Shown here: piece by piece, positions 1 through 12,358 of the stretch
How the letters are laid out: every line of letters starts with the position of its first letter
Position numbering within the stretch: the first letter of the stretch is position 1
NCBI GenBank assembly: GCA_016748015.1
Contig: JAAOMT010000436.1
Coordinates: forward strand, 1,235,660 to 1,299,659
Length of the DNA: 64,000 bases
Direction: 5' to 3'
Source: Geosiphon pyriformis
Lineage: Eukaryota; Glomeromycota; Glomeromycetes; Archaeosporales; Geosiphonaceae
Translations under genes and position numbers: made by a program
Notes under the pieces: generated by a model
Told to the model about the DNA's origin: nothing
What the model saw: the letters and a program-made list of their open reading frames with translations, nothing else
Database searches by the model: none

Positions 1-1066
1 TGAGGAGAATATTCCTTTTTTGCTCTCATCTCGATCGCATGATTATTTGATTTAATAGTATTCAGACGAACCAGAGCAGGTTTAGCACGTGTCGCAGTTA
101 CCATAACCCCAGTACCAGTTGATGGAGTTGCTTTTGTAGCTTGTAAAACAGTACCAACTTCAGCAAATGTATCATCATCTTCAACTGAACTAATAAGTTG
201 TTCATCTGAGTAAGTTCTTGGTAATGGACTGGCTAGGGGTGTAGCCAAAGGTGTTGTTCCAATACTTAAATGAGACATTCGAGTTCTTGGATGAGCAGGT
301 TCAGGACGTGGAGTTGTTGGAGTTGCAGGTGGTATATAAGCAATTGGTATTACATTTTCGCTATCTACTGAATTCCATACTTTACTTTCTGAGGTATCAA
401 TTATATCTCCATTTCCTGAGAAATAGCCTTTTGTGTTTTTTCGTCTTTTATATCGCATATAACCAAAAGCAGCAGCAGATAAAATAGCAATACCAAGTAC
501 TCCTCCTATAACAGCTGGTATTAGCTTGGCATTTCCATTTGTATTATCTTCTTTTGATAAATTCTGTGATATTGATGGGGCTGCTCTCGCATCTGTACAT
601 TTCGGTAATGAACACTTTTGACATGTTTGCAATTCGAGAGAGCAAATTTTTCCAGACGGGCACTCGGGACAAGGTGGTGCTGCCCCACATTGGATGCAAT
701 TCATTGAATTGGTCGTGTTTGAATATGCTCGTTCAACATTTTTTACAGTTTCTAAGAATAGTTTTAAAATTTTAATGATAGTCAGGTTGGTAAAATAAAT
801 TCTTGAATCGTTTTTTTACAATTTAAAAAAAAAGAAATGAACGTCTATTTTAATCAAAATTTAAAATAGTTACTAGTTTTCAAGTTCAAAAGTACTTGAA
901 ACTATTTATTTTTTTTTTTAAAAACTAGTGCGAGCCTCACAACTTATTGCAATTCCGAAAAAAGATTACCTGCCGGTTCCGATTGCACGGGAAAGATATT
1001 TATGCTGACCACTAAACATATGAGCCCTATGACTGCAAAACATCGTAATTTCGAAGTTGAGTACAT
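1..1066 (-). CDS. OPY2: Opy2-like membrane anchor protein, 3' part cut by window edge
   Basis: Two exons are visible: 1066-970 and 751 down to base 1, where the window cuts the gene. The 218-bp intron is GT-AG and the frame continues across it. The protein starts with a hydrophobic signal sequence (residues 7-28), then a small extracellular domain with eight cysteines (residues 51-84, CIQC, CPEC, CQKC, ending KC), one transmembrane segment (about 109-129) followed by YKRRK, and a Pro/Ser/Thr-rich cytosolic tail. This order matches fungal Opy2, which anchors Ste50/Ste11 at the plasma membrane for the Sho1 branch of the HOG osmostress MAP kinase pathway. The family call rests on the cysteine pattern and topology. 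The tail that would carry Ste50-binding sites is only partly present. A TA microsatellite lies 31 bp upstream of the start. Confidence 0.72.
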
Positions 1067-2400
1067 AATTCGTTCTTTTATCTATCTAAAATACAAATAT
1101 ATATATATATATATATAAAGATACTTTTTTGAAGAGAAGAGTGCAAAAGTAGGGAGAAAGAGGATAGTTGGGTATAATATATTGGAAGTGAAGTGCCAGG
1201 AAAGTCTAAAGGTTGTTAAAAAAATAGTTACTTTGCGCTCTGCAATCGCAACTCTTTACTTAAACCAAAAACGCCAAGTGACAGAAGAAAGTAAAGAAAA
1301 AAAAGGAGGAAACGAGTGTGATGGGTAAACTTTTTCACATGAGGGTTAGTTCACAAGGAGATAGGAAGTGAATAAAAATTAAGGTGAAGAGGGAAGAGTA
1401 GCAAAAGATTTTTAGTATGAAATGAAAAAATGGTAAGTAGAGTATGAAAGGAAAGGATCGTTATTACTAAACAACTTAGAAACGATGGGTTTAATTTGAT
1501 AGTAATAATAATAATAGGTTTGCGCAACCGAGAGAGGAGCAGGAGAAAAAGATTATTGTCTGGTATAGCAAAATGGTGGTAGCCATGTGGTGCATAATTG
1601 AAGTAGGAAATATAATATTTCAAATGATGACATCCACGATTATAACATTGTACCTGAACAATATGTCTCAATAACACACACATTACACAGTTTGTAATCT
1701 TAAATTATTTTTAGTAACTGAATTATAGCCTTTTTTCAATAACAACCTAATGCAATACAAATATGTCATGCAGAATATTGGGTAACATATTTCTTGAAGA
1801 AATTCCATTGTACTAGACTAATTTTCAATCAATATCGGATTTTTTATTCGGGAGAATTTTAGAAGCCCGAATTTTACTATTTTAAGAATTTTTTTGGAAA
1901 TATGTATATAATACAAATCTAATTCTGATTTTTCCTTATGTGTAAGAAAAAAATCAGTTGATTTTTCAATTTTTTACTGATAGGGAAAATTTTTGTCGTA
2001 AACACTAGATAGTACTAGGCGTTGCTAAGTAAGGCAAGAAATGCCTGGAAGAGAATTCCAAATACCTCGAAATTCCTCCGATGCTTTTTATGTTACTATT
2101 ACCAGCTACAAGTCTTAAATTTATAAGCCTCATTTTGGATGACAACATGGACTTTTAACTCCCTCGGCCTTAGGTGATCAGACGTGGGCGGAAACGGTAA
2201 TGCGCCCAGCAAACCATTTTCCAGACATCCTTTCGGCCCCTGCATTTCTTATGGTTTGAAATAGAAACAGCCAATTTGACTTTTTCGAAATGAGTTCATC
2301 TATATAATTGCGAAGACGAACAAATTCGTTTGATGTCACCAGAGAGGCGCTTAGTTTCGAAATGTAAAGGTCATAACACGCGTTTTATCCTATTATAAAA
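1067..2400. other. Intergenic DNA upstream of the Opy2-like gene
   Basis: The stretch holds the presumed promoter of the Opy2-like gene, with purine-rich runs at 1120-1180 and 1280-1480. A 110-codon minus-strand frame at 1351-1683 is low in complexity and has no recognisable domain, so I do not call it a gene. Base composition is mixed up to about 2390, where the AT-rich block begins abruptly. No RNA gene was seen. Confidence 0.5.
1097..1117. repeat. TA dinucleotide microsatellite
   Basis: About ten TA units lie close to the start codon of the Opy2-like gene, in its presumed promoter or 5' leader. Confidence 0.9.
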
Positions 2401-3415
2401 AATATAGTTTTAGAAAAAAAAATTTTTTTTTTTAACTAAAATCTTTACCTTGGGTCGAAAAATACATTATTACTTTTAATATTGTTAAATAATTTTTTTT
2501 AAATTGTTATTGTCTAATTTCAATTTATTAAGTTTTCTGTTTTAAATTTTCAACAAGTTTTCTATTTTTAATTTTCTGTTTTTAGAGATAAAAGTAATTT
2601 TTAAACCCATTTTTTATTTTTTAATATTTTATATAAACGTATATTTTAAAATTATTATTATTATATACGTTCTTAATCAATTGTGTAATTTAACAAATTA
2701 TTATTATTATTATTATTATTATTATTGTTATTATATATTGTAATATAAAATATTCTGGTATTCTTAATTATTTTTACACTTTTTTTTGGTTATTTCTGGC
2801 ATTTCTGAAATTTTTGATATTTCTTTTAATATTTTTAGAATTTTTGGTATTATGTTATCTTTTTACTTTAATATTTGATTAACTAATTTACTATATGCTA
2901 ATACTAATAATAATTTTTTTTATTTTTTCTATAAATAATAATGTAAACACCAAAAAAACCAAGTAAAGTTAATGTTTGTTTTTTACAAAAAAAAAACAAA
3001 CTTTAAAAAAAAGTAATGTTTTAAAAAATACCAAAAAAAACAACTTTTTTTGGTATTTTAAAGAAATTAATTGTTTTAAATAAAAGTGAAAAAAAGGAAT
3101 TGTTTTTTGTTTTTTTAACTTTCTTGGCCATTTAAAAAAATATAAAAGAAATAGTAAAGAAATAAAATAGTTTTATTATTGGTTTACTATTAAAGATTTT
3201 AAATTATTTTGTAATAATAATAATTACATTTAATTAATTGTTTAAAAAAAATTTTAAGTGAAAAAACTTTTATTTAAAACCAAAAATAATGTTTTAATAG
3301 CAACTAAAAACTATTTTAATTTTACATTACTTAAAAAGAATATTGTTTGATTGTTTTTATTTTAAAAAAAAAATTTCTAATATTAAAACTGGTGAAAAAA
3401 TATTAAAAATAAAAA
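2401..3415. other. AT-rich low-complexity DNA left of the LTR element
   Basis: Almost only A and T, with runs of T or A of 5-9 bases and an ATT microsatellite at 2699-2726. No coding frame, RNA gene or element end is visible. It is probably transposon-derived DNA too decayed to identify. Confidence 0.5.
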
Positions 3416-3419
3416 TTAC
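3416..3419. repeat. Left target-site duplication (TTAC) of the LTR element
   Basis: TTAC lies directly left of the TG that opens the left LTR and is repeated directly after the CA that closes the right LTR (12184-12187). If the preceding A is counted and the right LTR is ended one base earlier, the duplication becomes five bases, ATTAC. Confidence 0.65.
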
Positions 3420-4115
3420 TGTTATAATTAAATTAACAAACTAATAAATAACAGGAAAAAACAGTATTGTATAATAATAAAATAATTAAAAGAGTAATTT
3501 AACTTTAATAAATGAATTGAGTTAGTAAGATTTTAATGTATAAGATTAGTCTTATAAATATTTCAGTCACTATTTTTTTTAAAAAGTAACAAAAAAATCT
3601 GAAAGTAAAGAGATAGTTCATATTGTTAACAAAATATAACACATTAATATAATTTTATGTTTTATATTAATACTTTTAAAATTCAATATTAGATATTAAT
3701 TATACTTTTTAGTAAACATTTATTTAATATACTTTACAAAAATTAACAATTATACAAATCAAGAAAAAAAAAAAATAGTAAAAAGAAAATAAAAAAATTA
3801 ATATTATTATATTAATTTAAATATAATTTAAATATAAGTTATCTTTTTATAACTCTTAATATGTTTTGCTTATATACAATAAAAAAAATTATTAATCACA
3901 TTAATAATTTAATCAATAATCAAATTAATAATTAAGTTAATAATTAAGTTAATAATTAAGTCAATAATTAAGTTAATAATTAAATTAATAATTATATTAA
4001 TAACTTATTCTAAAAATAGACTGGCTAATTATATAATATTAGTAACTAATATATATAATTAATTATAATTAAATAAATAGATAAAATTTAAAAAGTAAAA
4101 GTTTTATCTATAATA
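3420..4115. repeat. Left LTR, 696 bp, AT-enriched copy
   Basis: Aligns along its length with 11613-12183. It is longer, mainly because a 12-bp tandem repeat (3888-4003, unit like AATAATTAAGTT) has about nine or ten copies here but only three to four in the right LTR (12031-12072, unit like AATGATCAAGTA). Where the right LTR reads GATC, GGCT or CCG, the left usually reads AATT, AACT or CTA, so G and C have been replaced by A and T on both strands. Confidence 0.75.
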
Positions 4116-5211
4116 TTATTCTCTCTAAAAAAATTGAGCTCTAATAAAATAAAATTATAGAAAAATTTTGAAGTTTTTATTTTAAAGCTAATTAATTTGC
4201 TAAAATTTTTAACTAAAAAAGTATAAAAAAGTTAAAGTAATAATTCATTTAGTTTTTTTTTAATAGTGTTAAAAAATTAAGTATTTTAGTAGTTATATAT
4301 TTATATATGTATTTTTCTAATTTATTGCCAATTTTTTGTTTTTTTGTAACAGATTTTCAGAAATCAATAACAGAATATATTTCATTTTTATTTTGATTGT
4401 TATTTGTTCTCTGATTGTAAACAAAGCTTCTAAATAGTTTTTTATCTAATAGTTATAAATAATAAAAAAACATTTTAAATATTTTGATCAAAGAAATATT
4501 TTTTTATGCTAATTAAAGATATATCTATTTTGAAATTAGAATAATTTTTTTTATAACTGTTTTAGTGTTTTACTGCTGATTATTTTAAATATTACAATAA
4601 TTGATAACTAATTAACTTTTTTATAATACTTTTTAATTTGTATACCATAAACAGATTAATTATTGAATATTGCTCTATTTTGGTCTTATAATATATAAAA
4701 TTCATTATTTAAAATTTTGTTAATTATAAATAATTCTTTTCATTAATTTGAAAATTTGTTACCAAAAATATTGTCTTGGTTTAATTTGTATTCAAAATTA
4801 AATTACTTATATTTAAAAAAAGCATTTTATAGATTTTTTTTTCTGGAGTCATTTTTAAAAAATTTTTATTTTTTTATAAATGATTATTTATGTTTTTATT
4901 AAAATGTCTAAAATTGTTTTAAGTTTTCATTGTAAAATGTTTTTATAGCTAAATTTATTTATTTTTTCAAAGAGTATTGTTTTAATATTTGTTTTAATAA
5001 GTAATATTACCATATATTCATAGAATAAGTACAAGAGTTTATAACTAATTATGTTGTGATTTACTGTTTTATAAGCAAAGAAAACTAAAAGTAAAATTTT
5101 GTTTTATAGATTGGTTTTTTTACTAATTTTTGCTAAAGTTTTACAAAATATTCAGTTAAAACATTTTACTAATCTATTAATTTATTTTTATTTTTTATTT
5201 ATTTAATAAGT

Positions 5212-6492
5212 AAAGTCTAAACACTATCTAATAAAATACATTATTATATGATCTAAACTAGGCATAAATCATGCTTTTACTACATGTGATCAGCCACTCA
5301 GACCAGTCAAAACAACACTAAGCACTTATAAGAACAGAAACTATATTACTAACACCTGAGAAAAACAACAGGACTTACAAAACCCAAAACTGATGCCAAA
5401 TACATCCATGATACCCAACAATCTAACTACACCAACCAAAAGCCACTCAGATAAACCAGAAACAGAGACGAGAATGGAGCCATCATGAGGAATTAGCCCA
5501 CACTTTTTCATAAAGGCTTAGTGTTTTGCACAGACCAGTCAGATATCTTTCTAAAAAGTGAGACAAAGCTTATGCACAAAGTCCACAATCCTTTCACATC
5601 CAACCTTAGAATCACCAAAAACCAAAACAAACTCACAACACCAACCACTAAATACAAAGCCCTTATACAGAGCCATTAATTTATAAATAATAAAAAAAGA
5701 AGAATTTATAATATATTTCAAGTTTTTTTAATAGTTTTTTTACTAATAAGCTAAAAAAAGCTCTTTTTTTATTTGAAAACAATTTTTGAGGATATTTATA
5801 TTTATGTATAATTTTTTTATAGATATAATTTGTAATTAAAATAGCTGTTTAATTTGATATTGTTTTGGTTTTTATCTATTTTATTAAATAATCAGTTGCT
5901 GTTATAATATATTTCTTTGACAGAAGTGACCAAATGAAGAGGGGATTCCAAAGGAATAGGGGGAAATAAGTCCATGTCGACATCATCAATGGCAGAGTCA
6001 AAGTCACAGGGCCCCAAAGATGGAACCTTTACTGTACCGAAGTTGAAGCATTTAGCCTTTAGAATGTTGGTACAAGAGTCTAGCAGCCTATTACTCTTGC
6101 TGCCAGCACCATAGCCTAAGTTCTTGCCCAACTTGTGTTCCAACTTTTCTTTGAAAGAGGTATCCATGTTTTTGTACTGGCTGGGCTTGCTCATAGATAA
6201 TTTGAAAGATAAATCAGCTTTGTCGCTTGAGTGTTTGACTTTACTAAGTAAAACCTTTGATTTTTGCCTCAGACTACCACTCACAGAACTTGTAATGGCA
6301 CCTCTGGCCAATTTCTTTGTGGACATAATGTTGACAGCATTAGACGCCAAAGGAACAACAAAAAAATTGGTGAGTTGAGAAATTGTGAAAACCAAGCAAA
6401 AGTAAAAGATGAAAACAGATAAAAAAACAAAAACTTTTTCAAAAATACACTATTTTAGGAATTTGGGATGTAGGGGAGAAAAAAGTTTTTTT
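5212..6492 (-). mobile_element. Internally deleted LINE copy, reversed, inside the LTR element
   Basis: Read on the minus strand, it starts with a T/C-rich 5' leader resembling that of the LINE at 26.7 kb. The N-terminal part of ORF1 follows (6395-5892), then about 200 bp of AT-rich DNA, then the last 100 or so codons of ORF2 plus the 3' UTR (about 5680-5212). The ORF2 part shares motifs such as FGDSK (FGDMK in the other copy), GVVRLLGI and VSVSGLS with 33080-33340. The 3' UTR shares the blocks read on the plus strand as CTAAACACTATCT and GATCAGCCACTCAG. About 5 kb of the element between ORF1 and the ORF2 tail is missing. At least four in-frame stops interrupt the ORF2 tail, so it is not autonomous. 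Confidence 0.75.
5892..6395 (-). pseudogene. LINE ORF1 N-terminal fragment (gag-like), 167 codons open
   Basis: An open frame of 167 codons in otherwise AT-saturated DNA. It aligns with the ORF1 start of the LINE at 26823: both share a KxKVxxxxxKHSxDxxDLS/IS block and later an S-x2-N-x-LKAK block. After residue 160 the similarity stops, where the internal deletion begins. It lacks the RRM-like and zinc-knuckle parts of ORF1 and is unlikely to work alone. Its richer G+C content against the surroundings suggests insertion later than most of the decay of the host element. Confidence 0.65.
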
Positions 6493-9400
6493 GGTTTTTT
6501 TTCAATATTTAATATTATAATCAAATTTATTTAAATAGATAATCCAATAAGAAAGCTTTTTATGATCCAGTTTTTTTTTTATTTTTTAGCCAAATTAAAG
6601 TTTAATAATTGGTATATATATTGAATTTTTTTTATAAAATATTTATTTTAAGAATTAGTGGATTATACTACTGCTAAGTATTTTTTTTTGGTTGTTGTGT
6701 AATTTTTTTTGTTTGTTTTAGGGTTTTATTACTATAAGTTATGACTTGTTTTTTTTTTCTTGTTTTTTTTTTCTTTTTTTGTAATAAAACAGTACCAAAA
6801 AAATATTAAAAGCATTAGTATAAAGAATAAATAACTTGTTAAAGTCAAGTTGTTTTAAAATTAGTTTAGTGGTCAGTTTTTCTTTTAGAATTTCAAATGT
6901 TTTTTGTTAAAAAATATTTTAATGATAATTAATGTTTTTTTTAGAAGCTAATTAAGTGAATATGTAATTTTAGAGAAATTTTTAATAAATTTGTGATAAT
7001 ATAAAACTAATTTCAGAAAAGATTATAGCTTTAAAATATTTATTAATTGTTTAAGTTTTTGTACTTTTTTAACTTTGGTTGGATCTAGAAAGATTTTATT
7101 TTTTGTTATAAGATATTTTAAAAACTAAGTAAATTGTTTTTCAAAAAATAATTTAATAAAATTGATTTTAAATTAAACATTTTTTTAAAAATTAAAAACT
7201 TTTTAAAAATATTTTAGATACTTATTTTATGTTTTTGAATATACAATTATATTATCTAAGTACACTAAAACAAACTTTTGATATTTTGGTCTAAATACTT
7301 TATTTATTAATCTTTAAAATATGAATAAGATATTTGTTAATCTAAAAAACAGTACTGTAAATTTGTAAGTTCTATATTTTGTAATTAATATGGTTTTTTT
7401 TTCTACTAACAGAATCTATTTCTATTTGCCAAAATCTAATAGTTAAATCAATTATTGTAAAATAGGTTAAGCTTTTAAATTGATTAAAAGTATTATTAAT
7501 CTTAGAAAAAAATTACATATTTTATTTGATAATTGTATTTAATAATTAGTAATCTACACAAAATTGTAAAAATCTATTTTTTTTGAATACTATTATAACA
7601 AAAAATACTTATTTACTCTTAATTTTTTGTATAAATTTAAGTTTTTTTATTTGGTTTATTTTTTTTTAATAAACTTGTTATTTTATTAATTTAATTAATT
7701 TGATTTTAAATAGAATGACCAGATATTTTTGGTTTTAATTACATATTAAATAAGATTTGTTTGGCTAAAATGTTTTTTTTCTTTTGATATTATTGCTTTA
7801 TTTTTTGTCAACAAGTTTTTAATATCAATTTTTTGGTTATTTTTACTGGGTTTTTTTTGTTCAATTACCAAAAATTAGGTTATAGATATTTTTTTTTCAA
7901 ATAATTTTTGTACAATTTTAATTTTTTTATCAAAAATCAAACTAATCAGTTTTTAATTCTTAAAAAAAGATAAATAAAATTTGTATTTATTGCTTAAAGA
8001 GTAAAAAAAGTATTAAATACATTGTTATTAGAGGTTTTTGGGTTTTTTTTTCAATGCTGTTATTGTCTGTTTGCTGTAAATTCACATTTATTGAAAGCTA
8101 GTAAATTTTTGATAACTGAATTTATTTTTAAATTATTTTTTATAATTTGAATTGCTGAGCTTATAAATGAAATGGCCAATTTTATACCAATTACTATATA
8201 TAATTACTTTGTAGTAAAAGTTAACTCTTTTTTAAGAATTGTTTATCTAAAAGCTCACTAAAATGTGTAGTTACTTTGCTGTAAAAGTCAAATCTTTTAC
8301 AGGAATCTCGTCTGTAAGCTATTTTAATAATTATAATAAAAAAAAAAGAAAAAATTATAAAAATATAAATAAAATAAGATTTTGTTAAAAGAATTATTTT
8401 TTATCTAGGCCAGAAGTCACTAACAAATTACTGAAATTGGTAACTAGTTAATTTCAAAATGTTAATTGGGTTTTTTTTTTGGAATATCAAGTATAAAATA
8501 TTTAAAAATTGGTTTTCTAACTATTTTTATTTTTTTGAATTGTAATAATAAGAATAAATTTAAATAAGATATATTTTTTTGAAAAAAGAAACTCTTTTTT
8601 TATACAATTTGTTGTAGTATTAGTTCATAAATTTGCACTTTTTTTTTGCTATAATTTTGACAAATTAAAGATAAATTTTGATAAACTACAAATTATTTTG
8701 ACAAATTATTAATTATTTTAATGAATTATCTATTATTTTACAAATTTCTACAAATTTCAGCAAATTCTTAAATATTACAAAGTTTGGAGTATTGCATAAT
8801 ATGATCATCACAATTGTGTATCATACAAATTGAATTATTAATTAGATAAAAATATTTGATAATTTGATTAACTAATAAGTAATAATTAAAACAATAATAA
8901 TATATGCTAATTAATAATAGAAATTATAAAAGTAATTTAATGTTAACTAATGGCTAAAATTCTACTAGTAGCAATATAAACTATACTATTAATAGTTTTA
9001 TTTTGTTTTTTTTCTAGATTGTTGTTTGAATATTCTTTTGAGCATATTATAATATAATTAATAAATAATTTTTTCATTAACAATTAATTTTTTACTATTG
9101 GCTTATATATTGTCTATAGAATTATTATTATTACTAAAAGTAATAAAAGCTAATTTGGTTTTTTTATCTTTTTTTTTATTTTTTATTTATTTTTCAAAGT
9201 TTTTTGAATTATCAGAATTATTATTTTTATTGTTTATTTGTTGTTGTTGAATTACAGTAGAAAAAACAGTCTAATAATAATATTTAATTATAATTGATTA
9301 AGACTTATTTTAAATTCTAAGTTCATAAAACTTATAGTTAAAAAGAGCTTTTGTTTTTTTATTTGTTTTCAATAATTATAGTATAATTTTTTGCTTTTAA

Positions 9401-11612
9401 TATTTCTATATCAGTTTTAATACAAACTTTATTAATTTAAATAGAAATAGCTTTAATAATTTCTAGTTTTTTTTTTGTTTTTATAAATATTAGTTATAAA
9501 TCAGATTAATAGTTTATCAATTTTTTTTTAATTATATTTAAAAAGTACTAAGCTATAATATTAATAAATAAACCACTATTTAATATTAAATTTATGTAAT
9601 AATTGGCAATTTAAATTTTATAAATAACAGAAATAATAATATTATTAAGAACTAATATTATTTATCAAAAGCATTTGTTGGTTTTGGTTTGTTTTTTTTT
9701 AAGATTCTTTTGAAACTAAAAATATGTTATAAATTAACCAAAAATAATATAGACAGATGTTTCCATCAGATTTTTTACAACTAAATAAAAGTATAATTTT
9801 TAAATAATCTTTAGTGATTTTAATTTTGGTAAAGTTTTGAAAATTTTTACTTTTAAAACTTTATTTTTGTTATTAAATATTAAAACAATATTATTAAAAC
9901 CTAAGTTAAATTCTATTTTTTGTTTTTTAAATCTAATATAATTTAATAATTTGTTACTATTTTTTTGTATTTTGTATTATTATCTATTAAGTTAAAGTTA
10001 AATAAAATTTTTTTTTTGGTCTGTACTTTTATTTTTGAAAAATGTATTTACTAGTTTAAAAACTGATATTTTGTTGTTTTAATTAAAGAATTCTTTTTAA
10101 AAAAATTTATGTAAATCTAATTTATATTTGAATTAAAAATTCTAATTATTGTTGATTTTATTATTTAATTGATTATTATTTTTTAAAACTGAAAAAGACA
10201 TTGAAAAATTATTATAATTTTAGGCCAAATAATCAGTATTTTTATATTGATAACAAACAAAAAATCTTTGTTTTTTGAATCTTAAAATATATTGAGGTTA
10301 TTGTAATTAATTATAATAAGATTAATATTAGAATCTTTAAAATCTTTAATTTTTTTGAACTGTTTTAGTTAATGGTTTTAAAAGTCAAACAAAATTTGTT
10401 GTTAATTTATTTATTAATTATTCACTTAAATTTTAAATATAAGCAGTAAATAATATAGAGACTAATTAAAAAAAAGCAAAAGTAAAAGCAGTTATTGAAA
10501 AAAAATCATGTTTTCTAAGTGTATTTATTGATTGTTTTTGATTTTTTGTGTTATTTCTATTGTTTAATTCAAAGTAAAATTATCTTTAATGACAAAAAGA
10601 AGTCATATAGCATAAAATAAGTTTGTTTTTAATTTTTTTGTAAATAAATATATTTTTTGTTTTTCTGTCTAATTTTTTTTATATTAACTTGTTTATTAAT
10701 TTTTTTAAAATTTTGCACTCTTTTTTTCAATTTTATTTTTTATTTGGATATTAATATGACAATACAAAATTTTTCTTTAAATTTAATAGTAAAAAAAATT
10801 GTATTTTGTTTAACATTCTTAAATAACTATTAAATTATTTATTAAGCAGCTTCACTATTGGTTTCTTGAATAAACTATATAACAAAAAATTCTTAAAAAT
10901 ATTTTTTTACTATTTAAAACTTATATTTATTATTATATTGGTTTGTCATAATAGCTTTTTTAAAGTTTTTAAGCTATTTTATTAAGTCTTAAGAGTTTTT
11001 TTTGAACAAAAGTAAAAAATTTATGTTTTTTAACTTAATATAGTTTAAATATTTTAAAAGACTAATAAAATATCTGTTTTATTTTATGCTATAACTGAAA
11101 TAGATATTTGAAATAAAAAATATAAATTACTTAAAAAAGATTTAAAAACAAATACTGTTTAATAATTTTTTTCATTTTTAGTTTTTAAAAAAGTTTTAAT
11201 TTATTAATAAGTATTTATCCAAATATAAATTTGTTAATTTAAGATTTTAAATTTAAGAAAAAGTTGGTTAAAGATAACTGAAAATAATAATTAATTGATA
11301 TAATTGTTTTAGATTTTAAGGTTTTTTTTAATATATACTTGATTAAAAAAATAAATAGTATATGTTAAGAAGGTTTTGGCTAAATGTTTAAATAAAAACC
11401 AATTTTAGAAATCTTGAAATTTTTGACTAGACTGTTTTTTAACCAAAAAGCAAATAAGACAAAATGAAAAAGAATTAAGTTCAATATAGATTAGATTATT
11501 TTGATTGTGCTATAAAATAATTTTGTGTTTTTATTATTAAAAAAAAATAATTATTCATATAATAGTAAATAATTTTAAGGATTTGACAACTTTACAGAAA
11601 GCATCACATTTA
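6493..11612. other. Interior of the LTR element, extreme AT, no readable genes
   Basis: More than 5 kb of nearly pure A/T DNA with only short T-rich or A-rich words. All six frames are closed at short intervals. It should once have carried gag-pol, but no motif of protease, reverse transcriptase, RNase H or integrase survives. A small cluster of GAATCTCG and AAGTCAC words near 8270-8420 is slightly richer in G/C but codes for nothing recognisable. Confidence 0.6.
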
Positions 11613-12183
11613 TGTTATGTTTAAATTAATAAATTAATAAATAGCAAGAAAAAACAGTATTGTATAGTAATAAAATAATCAAAAAGATAATTTAACTTTA
11701 ATAAGCAAATTGAATTAGTAAGAATTCAATATGTAAAATCAGTCTTATAAATATTTCAGTTGCTATTCTTTTTAAAAGATAACAAGAAAATCTAAAAGTA
11801 GAGAGATAGTTTGTACTATTAATAAAAGATAATACACTAATATAATTCTATATCTTATGTTGGCACTCTTAGAATTCAATATTAGATATTAGTCATATTT
11901 TTTAGTAAATGTTTATTCAATATACTTCATAAAAACTAACAATTATACAAATCAAGAAAAGAAAAGAAAAAAGAAATAGTAAAAAGAAGTTTTTACAACT
12001 CTTAATATGTCTTGCTTATATACAATAAAAAATGATCAAGTAAATGATCGAGTCAATGATCACATCAACGACTTATTCTAAAAATAGGCTGGCTAATTAT
12101 ATGATATCAGTGGCTAATACATGTGGCTAATTATGGTTAAGTAAATAGATAAGATTTAAAAAGTAAAAGTTTTATCCGTAACA
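11613..12183. repeat. Right LTR, 571 bp, less mutated copy
   Basis: Opens with TGTTATG and closes with CCGTAACA, followed by the TTAC duplication. It keeps several GATC words (12032-12062) and GGCTGGCT/GTGGCT blocks that are changed by transitions in the left LTR, so it is closer to the ancestral sequence. Confidence 0.75.
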
Positions 12184-12187
12184 TTAC

Positions 12188-12315
12188 AATTATTTTACTC
12201 TTTGTTTTAACTATAATCATAAAAATAAGAAAGAAAATTTTTTTACCAATTGTTTTATATTTAATATAAAGAAATATTAAATTAAAATATAAAATAGTAA
12301 ATAACTAATAATAAC

Positions 12316-12358
<43 letters not shown>

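Larger units (their letters stand above)
3420..12183. mobile_element. Decayed LTR retrotransposon, about 8.8 kb
   Basis: Two long direct repeats (3420-4115 and 11613-12183) start with TGTTA. The right one ends with TAACA, its inverted partner; the left ends with the one-transition derivative TAATA. TTAC flanks both outer ends. These are the marks of an integrated LTR retrotransposon. The interior is so AT-rich that I cannot recognise gag, protease, integrase, reverse transcriptase or RNase H, nor a convincing primer-binding site or polypurine tract. Superfamily and orientation therefore stay open. A reversed LINE remnant (5212-6492) sits inside as a nested insertion. Differences between the LTRs are almost all transitions, with the left copy poorer in G and C. 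Confidence 0.7.

Noticed and set aside
1351-1683. Open frame of 110 codons, minus strand
   Set aside because: Low complexity, no domain, no splice or promoter context, and the opposite strand is purine-rich simple sequence.
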